From Brachionus rotundiformis (Eukaryota > Rotifera > Eurotatoria > Ploima > Brachionidae): a stretch of DNA of 64,000 nt. A program made the position numbers and the translations under genes. The notes beneath the pieces are model-generated. The model was given only the letters and a program-made list of their open reading frames with translations, had not been told where the DNA came from and searched no databases. Below are positions 54,701 to 64,000 of the stretch, piece after piece; the stretch's first letter is position 1, and every line of letters begins with the position of its first letter. The DNA is taken from NCBI GenBank assembly GCA_016802295.1, contig JAESIW010000137.1, positions 211,759 to 275,758 of the forward strand. Direction: 5' to 3'.

Positions 54701-57700
54701 TGGAGGACCAAAATTTGTTTAATCTTTTTTTTTTTGCGCATAACATTGTTTGCTGGCATTTTTATTTGTACTAAACAAATTTAGTAAATATTGACCATAA
54801 AGCTTATATTCTTGAAAAAGAGCCCTGTTAGAGCAGTTGTTTGAATTAATTCAATTTGACTTAAACAAACAAAAAGTCGAGAGAATTCAGTAACTAAAAA
54901 TTGATTTAAACTTTAAAAAATATACAAATAATAATAAATATTGAATAAAGTGCTCAAGTGCTCTTAACAAAGTCCTGGTCGAATATTGGCAAATGACTTA
55001 AGCGAATTTAGTTCTATTCGCAATCAAGTGTTGCCTGTAGAAAAATTTTAAACTTTATTTTTAAACAAAACAAAGCCTTAAAAAGAAAAAATGTTTTGTT
55101 TGTAAAATCAACTAGAACAAGACGTGTTCCGATGAGAATTTTGGCTCATGGTCACAAACGTGACATGCCGCTCATTCGGAATACCATCTTTGAAACTATT
55201 CTGCTTAAAATAAAGTCTTGAAAGCCAAGACTTGCTGGTCAAATAGAGAAATTTAATCAATTTGAATTCAAGCTAACAATAGCGCTTATCTATGCATTTA
55301 AATTCCTGGAAACCGTTCATAGTTTGATAAGAAAATACAAAATTGTGTAGACTCGATGAAGCCATTAGCTGAAAATTGGCTTCGTTTTAATAAGTCTATA
55401 TTTTCTAAATTAATCAGATGCAAAATTACATTTTTTTTGTTCTAAATTAGCGGGCTCTATTTACATTAGAATGAGTCTTTATCGAATTTATTAAAGCTAA
55501 GACTTAACGATACGAAATAGTTCCAAGTGGACATTTGAATATTAAAAATACAGAATGAAAATTTCAATTTCCTTTTCATATATCCTCAATATATTTTGAC
55601 GCCGTCAGATTTAAATAATTTAAAGCCATGTCTTATCACAAGACCAGACAGAAATTAATCACTCTTATTCAAGATTTTATCCTATCTTAATAAGATAAAA
55701 TCAATATTAGGTAATCAATGAATTGGCACTTAATTTAAATAGAATTTATTCACTGATATTTTTGTATTTCGGTCAATCAATTCAAGAGTTGTGATGATGC
55801 CTTCATGACCGGACACCAAGTTTTTACCACAAGTTCCTTCTAACTTCTAAAAACTTAATTTATTTGTATAGCGTAATGAGCTACCATTGCCGTAGTTTAT
55901 TATTTTTGGTTTATTTTTTTCCCCATGACAGAAAAGTAAAAAAAAAGGAAATAAATGAACTGATTATTATCTTTATAAATTTTATTCAAGTTTTAATTAG
56001 AGGGAAGTAATAAAATGAAATAAAATTAATTAATATCATAATATGATTTTTGATTATTTTTTATTTGACAACTCTAATCTATTTTCTCAATGAGCTAAAA
56101 AAGTGATAAAACTGCTCAGAATCAATATCCTAAATTATTAAAAAAGAATAAATATTAGAAAAATTTTAAATTGTCAAATTTGTTTTTACTTTTATCTTAA
56201 TTTTTGATCATTAAATATGAAAGCCAAATGGGCCTGCTTGGTTAATTGGAAAATAAAGAACCAAAGCTTCACCATCATTCAAATAAATTCAAAAATATGA
56301 CCAAATATGAGGTTTATGGTACTCTGGCTTGTGTTCTTATTTTTGTTCTAACTAACCTACTTTATTCTTGCATGCTGCATTAATATCTAGAATTAAAAAA
56401 TTTTAACATCTCTATATGTTTTAGCATTGGTGATAGATACCATAGGTGTTCTATTAGAATATATTTACAAGCCAGCTTGCTGTGACTTATTATTATCAAA
56501 AATTGAAAAAAAAAGTATCAAAATTTTCTTCTTTTTCAATAAGCAAAAAGCAGAATATAATACTATTATGTTTATTATATTTTACTTTATGCTAAATTAA
56601 AAACTATGACCGGCAATTTAAAAGCAAGGCATCGATTAAAACTTTATTTAAATTATTTGCTTGTAAATTAAAAGAAGATTTAAAAATTTTAAACTTTTAA
56701 CTTTACTAATTTTAAATTTTCAAATAAAAAAAATTAAAATTATTTATTTGCTTGTAACTATTTTTAATTTATCTTAGTAACAATTATATTTTAATCAAAT
56801 AAAAAGAAATATATTTTGTTTATTGAATCGACATTATTAAGTACTTTTTTCAAAGCCTTACCTTCCTTTTTCGCTTATTTTAAATCCAATTTGGCTTCCA
56901 ATTAGGCTGTACAGGCTAACACTCTCTGTCACTTATTTTATTATTATTTTTATGAATGTTTTAAATATTTTCTAATTGTGATATTAAATAAATTTTTTTA
57001 ACCCAAGAGAACCATTTTGCTTAATTAATTCTATTCAAAGTCCTGCACTTTAAATTTTGAATAGTTTATTGTTTTTCCTAAAATTTTCTAAATCAATCGA
57101 ATTAGGATCGATTTCCAACTTAATTAAATTGTTTTAATAAAACTAAAACTCACTTGGCATATTTTTTTTCTAATTTTTATTTATATATCAAAATTTAATT
57201 AACTAAAAAAAAATTTATTGATACAGTTTAGGCGCCCTAATTGTTTATCTTGTGTAATGTCTAGCACTCAAAATATTCTCTTTTATCTAAATATCAACCT
57301 TTTGAACAATTTTTTGTTTGTATCTAAAATTAAATTTAAAAATATATACACATTTGTACAACTCTAGGATAAAAAATAAACCAAAATTTGTTATCATTTC
57401 ATTATTCAATATGGATCCCATTTATCCAAATATTACCTATAAATATTTATTGTTTTAATTTATAGCCCACTATGAATGTTTATTCCCCTAGCTCTATTGA
57501 TTAGCTTAGATTAAAATTAATTTTGTTTTGTATAGAGAAAAAAAAATAAATTAAATCTTTGTGACAGACATTTAAAGGTGGATAAATTTCTATTTCCTAT
57601 GGTTAGTATGTCCTGCATAATTCGTGTCCAATTTAGGCAAGTTTATGCCGCATGCAAAATTTATATTTGACAAAATTGCGACAAATTCTCCTTAAATTTA

Positions 57701-58000
57701 GTCTATATCTATTTGAGCTCACTTTTTCTAATATATCCAAAATAGATTTTTAATTTGTTTGGTTTTCGTTGTTTAAGAATTGTATTTTGACTTGCAATTA
57801 GATTTCAATTAATTTCTTTCTCTCTCTCATTTGTTTATCTTGTCGTAAAGTAATGGGCACGATTATTTAACCATTTGTTTCAAGTAATTGCCTCTTGCAA
57901 ATTAGGCTCTTTATAAGATGACGTCTACTACGATGTCAAATCGAAACAATTTTCGATTGTAGATTCTCGTAGCGTTTCGTTTAATTAAAAATTTAATTAT

Positions 58001-58036
58001 TCTCTATTTCTCTATTTCTCTCTCTCTTTCTCTCTT
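58001..58036 (+). repeat. CT-rich microsatellite
   Basis: TCTCTATTTC followed by TCTCTCTCTTTCTCTC-type runs. Confidence 0.85.
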
Positions 58037-61000
58037 GATTAAAATAATCGCTAAGAACTCTTTGTGAAATATGATAGCGCGCTAGCTTATCGATTACAGA
58101 TTATCTTGAATACGAAAATTTTCGGTCTGAAGATTTTCTATCTATATTGGCTCTTAATTTTTGAATTTTTTAATTTCATAATTTGTGTTGATTTAGGCAA
58201 ATTATTTATTGCCTATAAATTAAGATATATAATCACGAATAGTTGCCTCATCAACAAAAATCATCAAATGTTCTCAAATGCTAAGCTAACAAAGCTAGTT
58301 TTAGCTTGAGTTAAACTAGAATTAATTCTTATCATAATACAACTTAAAATCATTAAACAAATCCCACTGAACCATGTCCAGCTATCTTTTTTTGCTCAAT
58401 TAGCCCCTAATATTTAGCAATTTTTTTATAATAAAAATTACCTAATTAACTTTATTTTTTATTCTAAAATTATTCAGCTACAAAGTACACTTCAAACTGG
58501 CCGAGTTATGGAATTATGGAAAATATTGACAGTGAAAGCAATTATTAACCCAATCAAGGAAAATGTTGATGCAAAATGTCTAAAATAGTTAAAACAAAAA
58601 TTAATTCTATACGGAAAAAATTTTTTAGGCTAATTTTCACAGATAAATGTTAGAAATTAATCCTTCTATACCATGTACCTACTGTCCAAACTTGGAACTG
58701 ACTATTTATAATTTATTTACGAATCTGCACCACTCACTTAAAGACACTGAACTCAATCCAAATTATGGGAGTCATTTTTTTGCACACTGCCATCAGAGTT
58801 TTTCCAATGAAGCTTCACGAAAGATGGCAAAGACCAGTTTGCCAAATTTTGCTCAAAAATAAATTGATTTGATTTTAATTTGACCAATCTTAAGTCTAAA
58901 TAAATATTATACTTAATTTAGACTTTGGTGTTCTATTACTAATTATTAAAAGAAATAAAGATAAAAATAAAATTTTCTGAAAAAGTTTAAGAATTGACAA
59001 ATGTTAGCAATCGATTTTTATATATATTTTATCTCAGAACTCGAAGCTTTGCCAAGAGAATAGAGTAAAATTTTTTCAGGCTTGTTCATTTTACTTATTA
59101 ATTTATACTCAATAAATTTGTCTATTTAGAAACAAAACAAAATTGATTTCAGAAGCTAGTATAATGTAAAATATCTAATATGCACTTGATAATTAAAAGC
59201 TCTTCTACTTGGATTATTTAGCACTTGTACCTATGAAATTAACTGTTTGAAAGAATTCTATCTTAAAATAGAAGAGAAAAATTTGTTACATAATTCCATC
59301 TAACTAAGCAATTTATCTAGAAGAATTTAATGGCATTTTATTTGATATGATAGTATCATATTGCTGACTAATATCCGATCAATCATCATACTACAAATTA
59401 TTCTACACTCAAGGCTATTTATTTTGACAGAAGTGCATTAAACTCAATTAAATATCATTTATATTTATTCAGGCTTATGATAGATGATAAAAAAGTTGAG
59501 TGATATTTTTACGTCATATGCTTAGACTTATTCAATAGATAGAAATTATAGTAATAATAGACGGCACCAGTCTTTCTAATACCACTTAAAAAATTTTTTC
59601 TTAATGTAACATAAAACAAAAATCAATTATTTTTTTTATTGTTTATAAATACAATTTTACAATTTTGATGATGGTTTTATCTTTATTGTGTACCTGATAT
59701 AGACAAAAGAAGTACCATCTAATTTACTTTATGCCAATAAAACCAAACAAAATAACTCTTTTACTTATTTATTCAAAGATAACAAATAATCAATTTTAAA
59801 AATTTTAAAATCAAAATAACATAGTTAATTTTGGTCATTTAAAAAATATATGCTAAAATTAATTCTTCCCAACTGATACCCGATGGTCTCTAAGCAAATA
59901 CTAAAGATTATAATTTTTAAAATCGATTTTTGCAATTATATATTTTTCTACAAGAGTATTTTAAGTGAAAAAAAATAGAAAAAATTTTACGTAATACTCG
60001 AATATAATAATCTATAAATTAATCTAGAAAAAAATTTACTATTTATTTAATTATTTGTTTGATACGAAACAAATTGAAATAAATCTAAATAACATATTCT
60101 AAGAGTTATTATAATATTACCGGTTTAATTTTTTTTTCAATTTTTAAAATAATAGATAAGAACAATATTCGAAAGGCGAATATTTTCTTATCCAATATTG
60201 TGTGCTTACTGGCTCGAAAGGAATTATCCAAACCAATTACTCAAATTTTTATCTTACCACTCAAACCAAAGCACACATTGAAAATCAAATATTGATTACA
60301 ATTCAATGTAACTTGATTTTAATTAGAAATATGTCTTTCGTGAGCCTATTTCAGGCTTTATCAAGATTATATGCTGCTCATATTTTAATTAGATTCATTG
60401 AATGCCTTGCTTATCCAAGAACACTTAAAATTATTATTCAGCTCATTCGATATCGCTGAAATTTTGCCGATAAGTTGTCAACTATTGCGCCATAATCATT
60501 TTTCCATTAGTCATATAAGATAACCAAGCTTTTTGATAGAATAAAACACTTTTTATTTTAAAAACTTTGATTAAAACAAAACTTTATATATTTGAAATAA
60601 AATCAGTATTTTATTTAGTAATAAAAATTTTAAAACAATTTAAATTTAAAATTTCTAATAAACTTAAGCTATGATATCCTTGTTATGCTTTGGTATGAAC
60701 AAGTTTTTTGTTGTTTGTTGGCAATTTTTCAGATTGATTATTAAAACAAGTAAAACAAACAAACTAAATTAACTCTTTAATTTCCTTAATATAAAACAAT
60801 TGAGAAATAATTTTTTATTAAATCACGTTTATATCCTGTAAAATTTAATATTATTTATAGACTTAATTTCTTGTTAATTTTTCGACCTATTATAAATGAC
60901 AATAGTAGAAATCAGTATGCAAAAAAATTGAAATAAGAGTCAATCTTTTTCAATGTTGGCTTGGAAAATATTTGGTGTTAGCACTCATATTTCAATGGAA

Positions 61001-64000
61001 AATCTTATCAACTATGTAAAACTTCATAGTTCCATTTTCGCTTTCTGCCTGGTTTATGACTTTTATGTACTTTATGCACTTTATATATTGATACAAATTT
61101 ATAAGATAAATAAATAAACCCGAACTCTATCTGCAACCAATGCAGTTGTCCACTAAAAAATTGGAATTTATTTAATTTTTTTATCTATATTTAAAATTTA
61201 AATTTTCTAAAATTAATGTTCACAGACAACTTTAAAAACTGGTCACGAAAATTTTCTTAAATTTTTTATTTATCTAATTTTGTCGCCAAATATGTGACCA
61301 GAGATTTTGGACTTGATACTCATGGTCACATTTTTCCGTGAAAAATTGTGACCCGTCTGTTAAAACAAATTAAACCCGTTTTTAAATAATCAAAATATGG
61401 TTACCGATCTACCCAGATTGAGAATAAAAGACAATAAAGTTTATCATACTAGTAAATCAGTTCTATTAAAATATTTCCAGGTACATCAAAGTTCCAGTAT
61501 GGACATATATCTGCCAATTTTCAGCTTATATGAAAATTATTATCATTTATTTATCCTATTTGGTAAAACTACGCAAGAGTGATGTAAAAAATAAAATTAA
61601 ATAAAATAAAGTTTTGGAACTATATTTGTTACATGGGTCTAAATTTTTCATTTTTAAAAAGTATTCATATCTTTTTTTAAATAAATTTTTAAATTAAATA
61701 TTAACATACTAGGTTTTTATGGTTTCATTGACATTAGGTGAATTTTTCTAGGTATTTTTATTCATTTTGATAGAATAAATTACTATCAAAAAATATTTGT
61801 ACTAAAAATACTGTAAAAGTCTGGTTTATCATTTAAATAAATATCATGGTAGTCGAGCATTGTTAATAGTCAAAAATAACTTTTTTGTAATACTTAGAGC
61901 TACGAGTTTTTGTTATTTAAATCTACGACTTTTTAATCAGCCCTCGGCACGATCGCCTTGCGGCTACTTTTTCCAAATTTATTTTCGAATTTTAAATTAC
62001 TCAAATTTAAATTTTAAATAATAAACTCACTTAAACCATTTTATTAAATATGAACAAAAATGTTTTTGCTCGCCAAAAATCTGTCTAAAAATATTTCAAT
62101 TCATTTAAAAAAAAATCAAAAAAAAAAAAGAAAACAAATTATCTCTAATTTAAATAAGAAAAAATATAAGATGATAGATAAACAAAAATTTCAAACAAGA
62201 CTGCCATGCTTTCTCTTAAAAAACCAATTTACCATATCGCTACATCCGTAACTTGTTCTAGACGCTTTTTATTTGATTGAACAAACCAATCTTCAATATT
62301 AAATCTACTTAATACTAACCAGAACTACACAGATTAATTCTGATAAAAATTTTTGTATTATTTTAGATCAAAATTCAACTAAATTCCACTTGAAATCACG
62401 ATTTGTCAGGCTAATCTCATCAGGCCGAGTTGAATTTCGGCTAAAATATAACATAAGTTGGGTATTCTCATATTTTCAAATCCTTAACCAAACATAACAC
62501 TTGTGCATATGTCTGTAATATTGCCAAAATGAGAAAAAACAAGCTAGTTATAGATAGATAGAAGTTCTAGCATCTAGACTTAATTTAATTAGAAACAAAA
62601 CAATGGAATCGAATGACCCGCATTCCGAGGCATGATTCAGATTAGTTTTTATATATGATATTTAATAATCTATCAATTCTGCATTCAATTCATGCGCACC
62701 AGATGATCTTTTCGAGCCATCTTAATGTCGCATGCAAATCTCTTGCTCCATCTCTCTATATATTTTTATGTAGAAAAATATCTATTTTTATTTTTTTATT
62801 TTTTATACCAATAAATCTAATATTGAAAAAAAAACACAAAATAAAAAGCATATCTGAAAATTGTTTTCACCCGAGCATTCACCTGTTTTTATCAATCTAA
62901 TTATCAGTTTTGTATACGAAAAAAAAATTCATTTAGTTACAAAAAATTTAATAATTTATTTTAAATTAATGTAAGCTAAAAAAATGACATTGTGAGGCAT
63001 ATGATAAAATAAAATCTAATTAATATTGGTTATAATTTTTGATTAGATCGTCTAAAACTAGTTGTAATAATTTTACTTTTAATTAAATTTTGGCTCAGTA
63101 AACAGTCTCGGTGAGCACTTTTCTATTCACAGCTAGAACAATTAAATACAAATAAACTTAATTCATCGATTTATTTTAAATTAAATTTGGCGCACAATTC
63201 CCTATATGGTCTTTCAGAATCAAATATGAAAAAATCGCTAATTAATTTTAATTATTAGAATTTGAAAAAAAATTTATTAATTTTAAAGTTAAGTTGGCGG
63301 TGTTTGAATGTGCCGAGAGCGCATAGAGATCCAAATTTAAAATTAATTAAACAAAAATTTAATTTAGATTAGAACTATAAAGTAGTTAATTTAGACTGAA
63401 TAGGGAAAATTTAAGAATTGTAATGGAAAGGCCATGATTGCTCGCCAATCATGGTTTTGTTTATTTTCTAATCAAATGGCAGAATAATTTAGGCTTAATT
63501 TAAATTCCATTTCAAAGACCGGTAAATAATAGTTTTATATTTTGTATCGTTCAGGCCATCATACTAATCAAAGGCCCAACTAAGCTAAATACATACAACC
63601 GGTAATTATTTTGAAATTATATTTTTTTCTAATTCATTTGGGAAAGAGTATTTTTCTTGTCAAAATATTGAGCAACCATTTAATTTTTTTGATTAAAAGA
63701 TTTGCTCTGCTTGTGGTCATTCTTTAATTATTTATCGATTATTTATGCATTTCAAAATAGTTACTATTTTAGACTTATATTTAAAAAATAATTATTAGCT
63801 ATTTTTATAAAAAATTTTTTTATTAAGTATAAAATTTTTGATAATTACTTTTTTAATAAAAAAATAGATTATAATATAAAAATTGAAATCAAATCAGTAT
63901 ATGTATCCTTAAAATAAAATTTAAGATTTGATACAAATGAATACATGGTTGAGAAATGGTTCATGGTCAAGTATGTTAAAAGTTGCATCAAATGTTTAAG

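Larger units (their letters stand above)
38943..64000. other. 25-kb AT-rich tract without recognisable genes and poor in transposons
   Basis: No credible coding exon. Open frames stay under about 90 codons, lack domains and have the composition of the background. Unlike 4-33 kb I found no LINE, DDE transposase or large foldback here. GC-richer islands of 80-200 bp stand out at about 39480-39560, 39980-40160, 40250-40330, 42860-43100, 44790-44990, 45420-45560 and 55090-55200. They could be regulatory elements. Simple repeats are few. The tract may be the upstream region or first intron of the receptor gene, or of a gene beyond the window. Confidence 0.5.

Noticed and set aside
44915..62900. 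Small open frames of 60-88 codons in the right-hand tract as genes
   Set aside because: Low-complexity, AT-driven composition, no domains, and no plausible splice partners.
1..64000. tRNA or rRNA genes
   Set aside because: I looked for GGTTCGANTCC-type B boxes with acceptor stems and for rRNA-like GC-rich conserved blocks and found none. A covariance-model scan would settle it.

Overview
The window looks like nuclear DNA of a small invertebrate animal. Flanking DNA is extremely AT-rich, introns are tiny (50-75 bp, GT...AG), and the genes are metazoan: a pancreatic-type lipase, a cathepsin L-like protease, sterol C5-desaturase, a DEG/ENaC channel, a Cys-less pentameric ligand-gated channel, an ankyrin/SOCS-box protein, a stanniocalcin-like hormone and an Ig/FN3 receptor of the CDON/BOC/Ihog type. 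Compact coding units, 50-bp introns and AT-richness would suit a monogonont rotifer such as Brachionus, but that is inference.

Layout. At 1-7 kb lie the 3' part of a lipase gene, a complete cathepsin L-like gene and, on the minus strand, a five-exon SC5D gene. At 8-14.7 kb transposon remnants (Tc1, CR1/L2-like LINE, foldback MITEs, a minisatellite with an assembly gap) surround an intronless DEG/ENaC gene. At 15.4-16.5 kb is an intronless Cys-less pentameric channel. From 17 to 24.4 kb is a transposon graveyard: a GC-rich module with direct repeats, MULE-like MITEs with 9-bp target duplications, a broken pogo element abutting a broken piggyBac element, and inverted LINE pieces. At 25-26.4 kb is an intronless ankyrin + SOCS-box gene with a TATA box. 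From 26.9 to 33.3 kb there are more MITEs, a MULE fragment with a SWIM zinc finger, a stanniocalcin-like gene, and LINE fragments. At 34.1-38.9 kb is an intronless 1154-residue Ig/FN3 receptor gene. Its 3' end appears twice around an N gap, most likely an unmerged pair of alleles rather than a biological duplication. From 38.9 kb to the end (25 kb) I find no convincing coding sequence and almost no recognisable transposon. This may be the regulatory flank or first intron of the receptor gene, or of a gene outside the window.

How the genes work together. The lipase and cysteine protease look like secreted hydrolases, possibly digestive. SC5D acts in sterol synthesis or modification. The two channels are membrane sensors or receptors. 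Stanniocalcin is a secreted factor, and the Ig/FN3 receptor is a probable Hedgehog co-receptor. There is no operon logic. No tRNA, rRNA or CRISPR was recognised. No single region is a convincing undescribed system. The most unusual items are the Cys-less channel, the nested foldback elements, the GC-rich direct-repeat module and the TE-poor 25-kb tract.
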